The notes below the pieces were generated by a model. The model was not told the DNA's origin. It made no database searches and worked only from the letters and a program-made list of their open reading frames with translations. Position numbers and translations under genes: made by a program. This document shows, piece after piece, positions 19,362-28,875 of a stretch of DNA of 64,000 nt (positions are counted from its first letter, which is position 1; each line of letters starts with the position of its first letter). Source of the stretch: a bacterium (GTDB taxonomy: Bacteria > Zhuqueibacterota > Zhuqueibacteria > Residuimicrobiales > Residuimicrobiaceae); assembly GCA_029565685.1 (NCBI GenBank), contig JAKQNR010000035.1, positions 1-64,000 on the forward strand. The letters run 5' to 3'.

Positions 19362-20492
19362 TCAACCGACCGTTGCCGCCGATTGCACGCGCCAGCCGAT
19401 GAAACCGGTCAATGCGCAGCCGATGAGCATGGTGAGCAGGATCGCTGCAGGATCCAACTGCCACATCCAGTTATTCACATTGCCGATGATCCAAACGACG
19501 ACCTGGCCGATCAGCACGCCGCCCAAGCTGGTCATCACTCCGATCATAAGCGAGCGGACAATCCCACTGCGGCTGGCCGGCTTTTTCATATTTGCGGGCC
19601 CGGTCGTATTTTTTTCCAGAATCAAGATCAAGTACAGCTGCCAAGCGCCGAACAGCAAGGCCATGCCGGCAAGACCGCCGGCAACAATAGAAATAAATCG
19701 CATGCTTTGGGCGATGCGGTGAGCGAACAAGACCTGATTGCTGATCTCATAGGTCGAAATATCGCCCACCAGCTGAGTCAATCTGGTCTGAATGTAATCG
19801 GCCGTTTCAGCAATGGCGCGCGATGGATGAGCGGCCAGGGTCACTTTGGTGAAATCTTTTTCTTTGCTGAACTGCATCAGGGTATAGTAGGGCAGCAAGA
19901 CCGCATCATCCAGGCGGTAGATTCCGGAGAGGGCGGGGCTGGGCGCCAACACGCCGATCACCCGGCAGACCTGGCGGCCGACCTGCAGCGTACGGCCGAC
20001 GAGAGAATCCGCCGTGCCCGAAGTCCACCGCTTGTACAGTCGGTTGCCGACCACGCAAAAGGCGGCGGTGGAATCCAATGCGCTGATAAACCGGCCTTGC
20101 TGCATTTTGAGATTGAAAACGGTCCGATATCCCGCGGTCACGCCGATCACCGCGGTCTCGATCTCATTGCCCTGATAGCGGACTTTGTCCAACCGATGCG
20201 ACTCGGTGGTGACGCCGACGATAAAGGACGGATCCCGTTTCAACACATTGAGCAAGGACGGCTGCAACCGCCGAATCTGCGAAGCGCCGCGGCCGCTTTT
20301 GCCATGGCGATGGATGATGGAGAAAAGATCTGCTCCCTCAGAGTGAAACCGACGCGCGGTCTCGCGACGCACGACATTGTTCGAGTACAACAAAACAAAC
20401 AGACAGGTGCAGCCGAGGATCAGACTGATCAGAACCAGCCGGAATCGCAGCAGAAAAGCCGATGGGATCGAATGGGAAATAGTTTTTTTCAT
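19362..20492 (-). CDS. MacB/FtsX-type ABC transporter permease
   Basis: A 376-residue protein with one membrane span near residue 20-40, a periplasmic domain of about 220 residues (MacB_PCD-like, with VIGVLAPSPALSGIYRLDDAVLLPY) and three C-terminal spans (FtsX domain). MacB permeases do not conduct the substrate across the membrane but pump by mechanotransmission. It begins 12 bp after the membrane-fusion gene. The ATPase partner, fused in MacB itself, is absent here and elsewhere in the window. Confidence 0.8.
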   Translation of the reverse strand: MKKTISHSIPSAFLLRFRLVLISLILGCTCLFVLLYSNNVVRRETARRFHSEGADLFSIIHRHGKSGRGASQIRRLQPSLLNVLKRDPSFIVGVTTESHRLDKVRYQGNEIETAVIGVTAGYRTVFNLKMQQGRFISALDSTAAFCVVGNRLYKRWTSGTADSLVGRTLQVGRQVCRVIGVLAPSPALSGIYRLDDAVLLPYYTLMQFSKEKDFTKVTLAAHPSRAIAETADYIQTRLTQLVGDISTYEISNQVLFAHRIAQSMRFISIVAGGLAGMALLFGAWQLYLILILEKNTTGPANMKKPASRSGIVRSLMIGVMTSLGGVLIGQVVVWIIGNVNNWMWQLDPAAILLTMLIGCALTGFIGWRVQSAATVG

Positions 20493-20504
20493 ATCCCCGT
20501 CCCA

Positions 20505-22250
20505 TCAGCGCAAGGTTGGGACCAGGACCGGCTCGCCCGGCTGCAATCCGCTTTCAATGACGATGCGGCTGCCGTCGCAATAGCCGGGACGCACGGAACG
20601 AATCGCCGGCTCTTCGGCCTCATCGCCGATCATCACCACATCCTTGCCGTTCATACGCGACACCGCTTCAATGGGCACGGTCACCACGCCTTCCAGGGAT
20701 GACAATTGGATCGCCGCCTCCGCCTGCATGCCGAACCGCAGTTTCGAACGCGCCTCAGCGGGCATGTCCGGAATGCTGATGCGCACTGGATAATAGGTTT
20801 GATCCTCGCTGATGGTGGCGGTCGCAGCGATCCAATCGACCCGGCCCTGCAGCAACAGATTGGGGAACGACAGGCCGGTGACCTGCACGGCTTGGCCGAC
20901 CTGAATGTCCCGGGCGCTCAACTCGCCGACCTGAGTGTTGATGATGAACGCTTCGGTGGCGCCGATGGTGACAATGAGATCGCCCTCCTTGAACAGATCG
21001 CCCTCTTTTTTGATCGGTTCACGCCGTCCGTCACTGGCCTCCGGGGCCATGATCATGCCGGCCACCGGCGCACGAATGACCGAAGCCTCGTACCGGGCCT
21101 CGATCTCATCCAACTCTTCCTTGGCATTAAAAAGCTTTAATTTGAGAACCTCGATGCGCTCCGGACTTCCCTTCTCCAGGGTCGTTTCCAGCTGCTGCTT
21201 GGCGTTCTCGAAATCATAGCCGGCTTTTTTATAGGTCGTATTGGCCTGATCGAATTCCACCCGCGGAATGATCCCCTTTTCGTACAGCTTTTTGGTCTCC
21301 TCCAGCTTCTTTTTTTCATTGCTTTCAGCGATCTTGGCCAGCTCCAGGCTGCGTTTTGCCTGCATGACCTCAAGGCTCGATTGCCAGTCCTTGAGCTGAT
21401 TATAATTTTCCAGCAGCTCGATGTAGGCGACCCGTGCCGTGCGCACGCTCTTGGCCAACTCTTTGGTGTCCAGTTGATAGAGGATATGGCCTTTTTCGAC
21501 AAAATCGCCCTGGGTGAAATTCATTCGCACAATGGGCCCGGAAGTCTGCGCCGTCAAAGTCACCTTGGAGTAGGGTTCGAGCAGTCCGGCCACATGGATC
21601 AGCCTGGGTAAGGTGTCGAGCCGGGCTTGCACGGTTTTACGGACGATCTTTTGCTCCTCAGAGACCGTGCTTTTAGGAAAAATCGTCAACCGGCTTTGGG
21701 TCGTGAGGATAATCAGCAGAATCAGGGAAAAAACCAGACCGGCGAGCAACGCGTAGAGCAGATCTTTTTTCGTCCGCCGCGTCAGCAGAAGACGGTTCTG
21801 TCGCTCCAGCGCTGCGGCCTGCGCCGCCAGTTGCTGCACATCCTGATCAACGCCGCCTATAGATACATAGGCTGCCCGGTTGCCGGCCTCGGCTGGTTTG
21901 AAAAAGACCAGCAATAAAGGCGGATCCGCCGCAGCGGTTTCGCCGGAGGGGAGCAATGCGGTGGATACCAGCAGGCGCAACGAATTGGTCTGCGGACTCT
22001 GGTACTGGATCTCCTTGAGCTGATAGGTGATCTCTTTTTTCAGCCCATCGTTGATCAGTTGACTCAACTCCTGATTTTCGGTTTCATGAAAAAACAGCCA
22101 GGAATAGCTCTGCCCTTTTAGCGCCTCCGGCGCCAGCCCTAAAAGCTCGCTGCACATCCGGTTCGCCGATAGAACGATGCCGTCGCGCGACAATGCCAGC
22201 ACGCCGTCTTCACAATGATGGAAAACGCTCTCTAATATAGTATTGTTCAT
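20505..22250 (-). CDS. HlyD-type membrane-fusion protein with N-terminal PAS domain
   Basis: A 581-residue protein from ATG 22250. Residues 1-120 look like a PAS sensor (EDGVLALSRDGIVLSANRMCSELLG). A short coiled coil (134-160) leads to one membrane span (164-183). The rest is a HlyD/MacA adaptor with a long alpha hairpin and a lipoyl-like domain (SVIRAPVAGMI). A TTG at 22355 would add 35 low-complexity residues but lacks a Shine-Dalgarno sequence. A cytoplasmic PAS on a periplasmic adaptor is unusual and could let a ligand or redox state gate export. Confidence 0.8.
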   Translation of the reverse strand: MNNTILESVFHHCEDGVLALSRDGIVLSANRMCSELLGLAPEALKGQSYSWLFFHETENQELSQLINDGLKKEITYQLKEIQYQSPQTNSLRLLVSTALLPSGETAAADPPLLLVFFKPAEAGNRAAYVSIGGVDQDVQQLAAQAAALERQNRLLLTRRTKKDLLYALLAGLVFSLILLIILTTQSRLTIFPKSTVSEEQKIVRKTVQARLDTLPRLIHVAGLLEPYSKVTLTAQTSGPIVRMNFTQGDFVEKGHILYQLDTKELAKSVRTARVAYIELLENYNQLKDWQSSLEVMQAKRSLELAKIAESNEKKKLEETKKLYEKGIIPRVEFDQANTTYKKAGYDFENAKQQLETTLEKGSPERIEVLKLKLFNAKEELDEIEARYEASVIRAPVAGMIMAPEASDGRREPIKKEGDLFKEGDLIVTIGATEAFIINTQVGELSARDIQVGQAVQVTGLSFPNLLLQGRVDWIAATATISEDQTYYPVRISIPDMPAEARSKLRFGMQAEAAIQLSSLEGVVTVPIEAVSRMNGKDVVMIGDEAEEPAIRSVRPGYCDGSRIVIESGLQPGEPVLVPTLR

Positions 22251-22366
22251 AACTGCAACATTTCCATTCTCATTTAAATGATCCGCAGAGACACTTTCGC
22301 TAAAATCAGAATTTTTTTTCAAAAATGCAAATCGATTTTTCCTCCCAAAGGCCAAGGCGGAAAGCG

Positions 22367-23179
22367 TTATTTAACCGCTCCAGCGGACAATCCCTTGACG
22401 AACGTCTTTTGCAGAAGCAGAAAGAGAAGAAAAGGCGGAAGGCTGAAAAAAATAGCGGCCGCACACATCTGGTTCCAAACCTCCGTGAACTCGCCGACGA
22501 ACAGACCGATGCCGACCGGGATGGTGCGCTTCATGTCCGACGAGGTCAAAATCATGGAGAAAAAAAACTCGTTCCAGCTGCTCAAAAAAGCGAACAACGC
22601 CGTAGCGCCGATGCCGGGCAACAGCAACGGCAGCGACACTTTGTACAAAGCCCGCATATGAGAACAGCCATCCACCAGTGCGGCCTGTTCGATCTCCGCC
22701 GGAATGCTTTTGAAAAAGCCGTAGAGCAACCAGATGACAAAGGGGATGATCACAGCCGTGTGCGTCAGAATCAAGCCGAAAAGCGTGTCATACAGGCCCA
22801 AGCTTCGAATCAACTGAAAAAGCGGAATGATGATCGAAGATCCGGGCAGCATCTGCGAAAGCAGAAACAGCAGCAGCAGCATGGTCTTGCCGCGAAAGGA
22901 CAGTCGCGCCAGCGCATAAGCGGCCAGGATGCCGATGAACAAAGAGAGCAGCGTGGCGGTACAGGCGATGTACAGGCTGTTAAGCGTAAACGTGCCGAAC
23001 GGCAAAAACCGGAACATATCCCGGTATGCCGCCAAGGACATGCCCGGGGTCACCCATTTGGGCGGCAGGCTGGCCACCTGCGCTAAAGGTTTCAGGGAGG
23101 TGGACAGCATCCATAAGAACGGAAAAAGAATAAGAACCGCTAACAGGATCATCAGGCTGATCAACAAGAACTTTTTCAT
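22367..23179 (-). CDS. Sugar ABC transporter permease, MalG type
   Basis: A 270-residue inner-membrane protein with six spans. The EAA loop that contacts the ATPase is clear (EIEQAALVDGCSHMRALYKV...P). It overlaps the previous permease gene by 4 bp. With the binding protein and MalF-type partner it forms a CUT1-type importer for an oligosaccharide or similar solute. No ATPase gene is nearby, so a shared MsmK/UgpC-like ATPase is probably used. Confidence 0.9.
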   Translation of the reverse strand: MKKFLLISLMILLAVLILFPFLWMLSTSLKPLAQVASLPPKWVTPGMSLAAYRDMFRFLPFGTFTLNSLYIACTATLLSLFIGILAAYALARLSFRGKTMLLLLFLLSQMLPGSSIIIPLFQLIRSLGLYDTLFGLILTHTAVIIPFVIWLLYGFFKSIPAEIEQAALVDGCSHMRALYKVSLPLLLPGIGATALFAFLSSWNEFFFSMILTSSDMKRTIPVGIGLFVGEFTEVWNQMCAAAIFFSLPPFLLFLLLQKTFVKGLSAGAVK

Positions 23180-24042
23180 ATCGGTTCCCTCTTTCCCAGC
23201 AGATACAGATAGACGGCGGACAACGTCAACAGAACGGCAAAGATGATCACAGAGAGCGCCGATCCTTTGCCCAAATCGTAGAGAACGAACGAGTATTCGC
23301 GCACCAGCACCGGCAGCACCATGCTGGAGTGAATGGGGCCGCCCCGGGTCATGATGTAAACCAGGTTAAAGTCGTTAAAGCTCCAGATCAGGCCGAGCAG
23401 AAGCAGCACCACAGATACAGATTTCAGATGGGGCAACGTGATGTGAGTGAACTTGGCGGATGAACCGGCGCCGTCGACCTCCGCCGCTTCGTACTGCTCC
23501 TGGGGAATGTTCTGCAGAGCGGCATAGAACATGATCATGGCAAACGGGAAAAATTGCCACACCCGGGCGATCATGACGCTGAGCAGGGCGGTCTGCGCCT
23601 GGCCCAGCCAGAGGATGCCCGAGGAGATCACGCCTATTCGGATCAACAGGTGATTGACCATGCCGAACTGATCGTTCAGCAGCCACTTCCAAGCAAAGCC
23701 CGCCACCACTGGTGAAACCACCCACGGGACCATATAAATGAATTTAAACACGCTGGTCAAGCGGCCGATCCGCTGATTCAGCAGCATGGCCATGAATAAT
23801 CCGACCGCCATGGACATCAAGGTGCCGATGGCGGAATAAGAGAGCGAATTCTTCAGCGACAGCCAGAAAAGCGGATCGTTCGCCACGGCGCGATAATTGG
23901 CCGATCCTATCCAGCCGAAATCCCGCATCATGGTGACTTTATGCAAACTGTTCAACAGATTTTGCCCGAGCGGGTAGACCATGACAAACAGAGTGAACAG
24001 GAACGCCGGCAGAACCAGCAGATAGGCCCCTCCCTTTTTCAT
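23176..24042 (-). CDS. Sugar ABC transporter permease, MalF type
   Basis: A 288-residue permease with six spans and the EAA loop EQYEAAEVDGAGSSAKFTHI. The start is ATG 24042, which overlaps the binding-protein stop by 4 bp (ATGA); a longer upstream reading would only copy the end of that gene in another frame. It partners with the MalG-type permease immediately downstream. Confidence 0.9.
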   Translation of the reverse strand: MKKGGAYLLVLPAFLFTLFVMVYPLGQNLLNSLHKVTMMRDFGWIGSANYRAVANDPLFWLSLKNSLSYSAIGTLMSMAVGLFMAMLLNQRIGRLTSVFKFIYMVPWVVSPVVAGFAWKWLLNDQFGMVNHLLIRIGVISSGILWLGQAQTALLSVMIARVWQFFPFAMIMFYAALQNIPQEQYEAAEVDGAGSSAKFTHITLPHLKSVSVVLLLLGLIWSFNDFNLVYIMTRGGPIHSSMVLPVLVREYSFVLYDLGKGSALSVIIFAVLLTLSAVYLYLLGKREPI

Positions 24043-25322
24043 CGCGTCTCTCCGATGATGGCGCGCATCTCGTTCGCTGCGATGCGCAGGGCCTCTGCCA
24101 CGCCCAGTTCGCCGATGATGGCTTTTTCGCAATAGGGCGCAAGGATGTTGTTGATCATGGCGATCATCTGCGGATGATCGGGCCAGGGCACGGCGTTTGC
24201 CAGCTCGTGCTTGAAAAGCGGCAAATTCGGACATTTGCTCTCGCCGCGGTAATTCAAGGCGGCCAGGGTGACCGGGATGGCGCCAAAGTCGTTGGTCACC
24301 CAGCTTTGATCCGCCTCAGGAGAACGCATGAACTTGAGAAACTCCCAGGTCTCCGGCAGGTGTTTGCAGCTGCTGTTCACAGCCAGCATGGCTAGGTCTT
24401 GCAGCGTCGCGGCCCGATCATAGTCCGCTGCCAAATGATCCGGCACAGGCACTGGAACGAGATAAACCTTTTTATTCAATTTCCGATCGTTCAGCAGACA
24501 GGGATACCAGGGCCCTTCAATGCTCATGGCCGCCTTGTTGCCGGCGATCTGATCGGTGACGTCGGTGATGGTGTAGCCGAGAAAACCGGGGGCGATGGAA
24601 TGATCGATCTGGTACATGTCGGCAAAGAGCTGAACCGCGGCGACATGGGCATCGCCCTCGATGAGCACCTGCTTGTTATCCGGGCTTAAAAACCGACCGC
24701 CGGCCTTTAGCACAAAAGGCGCCAGCCGATATTCGAATCCGCCGCGGTCGCCGCCCATCAGGGTGACGCCGTATTGATCGATGCTGCCGTTTTGGTCCCG
24801 GTCGCGCGTCAGTTTTTTCGCCGCCTCCCTGAACTCGGACCAGGTGGTCGGCGGTTTGATCCCCATCTCATCGAACAACTCGGCGTTGCACACCAGGATA
24901 AAGGCAATGGCGTTGACGGGAAGGCCGTAGTAATGATCGCCGTAGCGGGTGGCCTCGATCAGGTTCGGCAAATACCATTTCTTGACGCTGTCGAAATCGG
25001 CAAACCGATCGATGGGATAAAAGTAGCCGTTATCGCCGAACTCGGCGGCATAGTTCGCATGCACCAAAACCACATCCGGTCCGGTGCCGGAGCTGAAATT
25101 GGTATGAATCAACTCCCGCTTCTGCTCCCAGCTCTTTTGACTGAGTTCCACGGCGATCTTGGGAAAACGCTGTTGAAAAAGGTCGATACGTTGGCGCTCA
25201 TCGAGGAGCATACTGGGCAGTCCGCCAAAGGACCAAAAGCGGATCGTGATCCGCTCATCCGACTTTTTTCCCGAACAAGCCATGATCAAGCACAGACTCA
25301 GCATAAGCAATCGGATTCGCAT
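24039..25322 (-). CDS. Sugar-type extracellular solute-binding lipoprotein
   Basis: A 427-residue family 1 solute-binding protein with a lipobox ending at C16 (LIMAC). The ITIRFWSFGG opening and the GPDVVLVHANYAAEFGDNGYF and LPVNAIAFILVCN regions are typical of CUT1 binding proteins. It captures solute in the periplasm and hands it to the two overlapping permeases. The ligand is unknown; the adjacent glycyl radical and URO-D genes suggest it feeds their pathway. Confidence 0.9.
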   Translation of the reverse strand: MRIRLLMLSLCLIMACSGKKSDERITIRFWSFGGLPSMLLDERQRIDLFQQRFPKIAVELSQKSWEQKRELIHTNFSSGTGPDVVLVHANYAAEFGDNGYFYPIDRFADFDSVKKWYLPNLIEATRYGDHYYGLPVNAIAFILVCNAELFDEMGIKPPTTWSEFREAAKKLTRDRDQNGSIDQYGVTLMGGDRGGFEYRLAPFVLKAGGRFLSPDNKQVLIEGDAHVAAVQLFADMYQIDHSIAPGFLGYTITDVTDQIAGNKAAMSIEGPWYPCLLNDRKLNKKVYLVPVPVPDHLAADYDRAATLQDLAMLAVNSSCKHLPETWEFLKFMRSPEADQSWVTNDFGAIPVTLAALNYRGESKCPNLPLFKHELANAVPWPDHPQMIAMINNILAPYCEKAIIGELGVAEALRIAANEMRAIIGETR

Positions 25323-25358
25323 GCCTTCCTCCCTGTTTGAATGGTGGCGACGGTGGCG

Positions 25359-26453
25359 CTACTTAAAATGCTTGCGCAGCTCGGCGACAAAGACGATAAA
25401 GTTTTCCGCCGGCGTGCCCGGCAGCACGGCGTCGGCCGTGGAAAAAATATGGGGATACCCATCGACCGCGGCTATCATCTGCCGGGCGCCGGCTTTGATC
25501 TGCTCCGGGGCTTCATCCCGCAGAATCTGTAGATTCAGGTTTCCCTTGCTGCAGATAGAGGGCGCGAGCCAGCGGCGCGACTCGGCCAGTTCATTGTCGC
25601 CCTCCGGCGGTGGAGCGATGGTCTCGATCACGTCCGCTTCCAACCGGTTAAAGTCGCCGTCGCGGATCAGCGTGCGGGTATAGCCGCAGTTATGATACCA
25701 GAACAAGCCGTTCCGTTCGTGCGTCCAGCGGGAAAAGCGACAAATGTACGGCATATCCATCTCGCGAAACAGCTGCGGCGAAGTCATCTCCAGTCCATAG
25801 CTGGAGTCGCTGATAAAATCAACCCCCTCTTCCATGGCGATAGCCATCAGGAACAGGCTGGCCTCACACATCGCCTCCATGCTGCGGATGAACGCCTGGC
25901 GATGGTCCTGCCAGTGATAAAAAATGTGCTGTGGGCTGATCTGATAACCCAACCAAGATGGGTGTGGATGGCCGAGTACCAAAACCCCCTTTTCGCCGAC
26001 GCGGGTGCGCCAATCCCGATAATAAGCTCGGATCTCGTTTTCTCTGCTCTCCACCTGTTGACAAACGGCGACAAAGAAATCGTGATCCCTGGCCGTAGCC
26101 ACCGGGCAGCCCGACTGTTCGTCCCATAGCGCGTTGCCGGCGCGAAAGCGCCGGGACCAGACGCCCAGCGGCGTTTCGATGACGTGGGTCTCCCAGATCT
26201 CATCAGAGCGGGCATCATCCTTTTGCCAGGGAAAAATCAGCCCGGCCAGATCGGGCATGAACATGGGTTCATAATCCAGGGCCCTGCTTAACGCAATCTC
26301 ATTCTGCACCGGATCATCGCCCACCGGCAGGGTCAGATGCCGCAGACAGGCGGCCACGGTTTCAGCGTTGGGAAGAAAGGGGGATACCACCGGACGGTGT
26401 CCAGCCGGGTCTTTGACAAATGAGAGAAAACGTTCACGGGGCGTCGCTGACAT
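25359..26453 (-). CDS. URO-D-fold protein (methyltransferase/decarboxylase superfamily)
   Basis: A 364-residue protein starting RERFLSFV, with a TIM-barrel layout like uroporphyrinogen decarboxylase and the corrinoid methyltransferases MtaA/CmuA. Late motifs include WYHNCGYT and a C-terminal TADAVLPGTPAENF. ATG 26453 is preferred to 26459 because GAGGT is then 7 nt away. Heme synthesis is unlikely given the catabolic context. Genes of this fold often accompany sugar-acid or methylated-compound use, but the reaction here is unknown. Confidence 0.7.
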   Translation of the reverse strand: MSATPRERFLSFVKDPAGHRPVVSPFLPNAETVAACLRHLTLPVGDDPVQNEIALSRALDYEPMFMPDLAGLIFPWQKDDARSDEIWETHVIETPLGVWSRRFRAGNALWDEQSGCPVATARDHDFFVAVCQQVESRENEIRAYYRDWRTRVGEKGVLVLGHPHPSWLGYQISPQHIFYHWQDHRQAFIRSMEAMCEASLFLMAIAMEEGVDFISDSSYGLEMTSPQLFREMDMPYICRFSRWTHERNGLFWYHNCGYTRTLIRDGDFNRLEADVIETIAPPPEGDNELAESRRWLAPSICSKGNLNLQILRDEAPEQIKAGARQMIAAVDGYPHIFSTADAVLPGTPAENFIVFVAELRKHFK

Positions 26454-26606
26454 GATCATACCTCGATTCGTGTGAGGAACACTCAGTCGGTCGGCCCGCC
26501 GGCAGGTCCAGGGTTCTCCACCCCCTCCTCGCCAGGCTGCCCGACGCGAGTGTAGCTGATATTGCCGACTGGTCCGTTATTTGCAAAGAGCGCGGTCCCA
26601 CTGGGG

Positions 26607-28826
26607 CTATTCGCTTAAAACCCGGTCGATGATCATCTGGCGGAATTCCGGAGAAAGGCTGGCGAAATAGGCGCTGAAGCCTGTCACCCGCACCACCAAA
26701 TCCGGATAATCCGCTGGGTTTCGATGCGCTGCAAGCAATTTCGCCTTGTCGACGATGTTGATATTGATCTGGGTACCGCCCAGATCAAAATGGGTTTTTA
26801 TCAGACTGGCCACCGCCTCCCGGCCATCCGGACCCTGTCCTACGCCGGCATCCAACTCGATCTGCAGGGGACTGGTGTTGCCATAGCCGCACTGGCTGTT
26901 GGCCACCGCCAGAGCCAGGGCAGTGGGCGCGCCGTCCTTGCGGAAACCGGGATCCGGATTCGGCCCATGCGACAAAGCGGCATGGGCGTGACGACCGTTG
27001 GGCGTGGCGCCGACCATCTTCCCCATCAGAATATGCGCGGCCCAGGAAAAGATGCCAGGGATCATGTTGTGACCCGCGGGCGTCTTTTTCGCTTTGACCA
27101 GGTGCGTGAACAGGCTTACGATTTTTACAGCATAGTCATCCGCTCGGGAACCGCCGCTGCCGAATCGGGGCACGCTGCGCATCATCTGGCGTATGCGTTC
27201 TCCCTCAGCTCCCTGCCAGTCAGAGTCCAACTGCCGCAGCAATTCCTGCCAGCTCAATCGCTGTTCTCTCTCGACCCGCTGTTCCAGGGCGGCAAAGGAA
27301 TCAGCCACGGTGGCCAGAGAGGCGCCATCGACGCACAGATTGGTGAATTCTACGCCGCCGTGCGAGGCGTCCAAGCCCTTTTCGATAGGCCCGTGGCAGA
27401 GCAGATCGAGGATCAGTTCCGGAAAAACCTGATGCATATGCTCCAGGTGAAAATCGATCCCTGCGGCGGTGACGGCGATCGCGCGTTCCAAATGGACATG
27501 GAAGCAATTCCACAGACGGTCCATGGAGGGCGGCGCCTCTGCGTCGGCCATCATATCGCGCAGAGCGACATCAAAGACCGCGGCAAAATCGATCTTGACG
27601 CAATCGTTCAGCGTGTATTCCCTGCCGGGCAACGCAGACCAGTTGCAGCCTGAATAGGAACGCTGACGGGCGACGGACGCCGGAATGCCGTTTTTGCAAT
27701 AACCTTCGGTCGTGTTGTCTACGCCAAGAAACTTGGGTATGCCGGTTTTATCTTCAAAGAGAATTTCCACGCCCCGCCGCAGCAGTTTGGGATCGACGCG
27801 TTCGCCGACGCAGACGCCGATATTGGCGGGAATCTTGAGTCGATGGGCGGCCTCCAGCACTAGAAAGGACAGCGGATTGGTAGTGTCCTCCCCGGCTTCA
27901 TCCGGACCGCCCAGCTGAATATAGCTGGTGTCGTTGATCAAATGACAGGCGAGATAAAACACCGCATCCTCATCGTTCAACGCGCCCGACGCAGTGTCCT
28001 GCGAATAAAAAGGCCAGAGATAAAGGTCGATGCGTCCGAGGGAGCCGCTCATGTTGTACATCTTGGCCGCCAACTGGTACCAATGCATCCATTGCACGGC
28101 CTGGCGAAAGGTCTGCGGCGGTGCGCTGACCAGATGTTCGTTGATGGCGGCGATCTCCATCAGATTGCGGCGGATATCCGCATGCGATTCCGCTTCGGCC
28201 ATTTCCCGCGCCGCCTGGGCATGGCGGCTGATCCAGTTCTGCATACCCCGCACGATGTGTTCCAGCCCGTCATAAAATTCAGCAGCCTGCGGGTGCAGGG
28301 GCCGACAGCGGTCTATTTTTTCCTGAAGGCCCTGCCACCCCAATCGAAAGCCGATCTCGAGATCCTGACAAAAATGCTGTACAGCGCCGATGCCGTGCGT
28401 AAGCTTGTATCTTTCCTGTTCCGGTTTAAGATGATCGTAGTTGAAATCCGGATTCCATGACGGTTGACGGTAAGAGCTGAACGTGGTCATATAGCCGCCG
28501 GCCAGCGCGCTCATGGGGTCGATCATGATGGGATGCATTTCCAGAAGACGGCGGAAATTTTCACCGCAGGAACGAGGTCCAAAGAAACCGCCGCTGGGAT
28601 GGTTGGGCCGGATCTTGAATGATTTAAACAGCACATCGGTGATGGGAACCCCCGAACCGCTGATCGTCTGCACTACATCCCGTTCTTCCGGCGGCGGCAA
28701 CACCAGACCGTGATCGTCCATATCCATGGAGCCGATCACCTGCCGCTTTTCTTCGGTATGCCGCTGTTTGGTTTGCTGCAGAGCCCGCAGCCGGGCGGCG
28801 TAGGTGTACTCTGAACACTGCGTCAT
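26607..28826 (-). CDS. Glycyl radical enzyme, pyruvate formate-lyase-like
   Basis: A 739-residue enzyme with the glycyl radical motif RVTGFSAYF (Gly716) near the C-terminus and an active-site cysteine at 394 within YSGCNWSALPGREY. The radical is made by the activase encoded 49 bp upstream and moves to the cysteine to start catalysis. The eliminases (CutC, glycerol dehydratase, HypD, IslA) have GCVE here and PFL has CC; this protein has GCNW, so the substrate class is uncertain. The enzyme would be oxygen-sensitive. Confidence 0.9.
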   Translation of the reverse strand: MTQCSEYTYAARLRALQQTKQRHTEEKRQVIGSMDMDDHGLVLPPPEERDVVQTISGSGVPITDVLFKSFKIRPNHPSGGFFGPRSCGENFRRLLEMHPIMIDPMSALAGGYMTTFSSYRQPSWNPDFNYDHLKPEQERYKLTHGIGAVQHFCQDLEIGFRLGWQGLQEKIDRCRPLHPQAAEFYDGLEHIVRGMQNWISRHAQAAREMAEAESHADIRRNLMEIAAINEHLVSAPPQTFRQAVQWMHWYQLAAKMYNMSGSLGRIDLYLWPFYSQDTASGALNDEDAVFYLACHLINDTSYIQLGGPDEAGEDTTNPLSFLVLEAAHRLKIPANIGVCVGERVDPKLLRRGVEILFEDKTGIPKFLGVDNTTEGYCKNGIPASVARQRSYSGCNWSALPGREYTLNDCVKIDFAAVFDVALRDMMADAEAPPSMDRLWNCFHVHLERAIAVTAAGIDFHLEHMHQVFPELILDLLCHGPIEKGLDASHGGVEFTNLCVDGASLATVADSFAALEQRVEREQRLSWQELLRQLDSDWQGAEGERIRQMMRSVPRFGSGGSRADDYAVKIVSLFTHLVKAKKTPAGHNMIPGIFSWAAHILMGKMVGATPNGRHAHAALSHGPNPDPGFRKDGAPTALALAVANSQCGYGNTSPLQIELDAGVGQGPDGREAVASLIKTHFDLGGTQININIVDKAKLLAAHRNPADYPDLVVRVTGFSAYFASLSPEFRQMIIDRVLSE

Positions 28827-28875
28827 GGTGCATTCCCTTTGTCATATACAGCCGGATGAGGTGATAACTCTAAGC

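Noticed and set aside
19356..20702. 448-codon plus-strand frame opposite the permease and adaptor genes
   Set aside because: It spans two real genes on the other strand and its translation has no domain.
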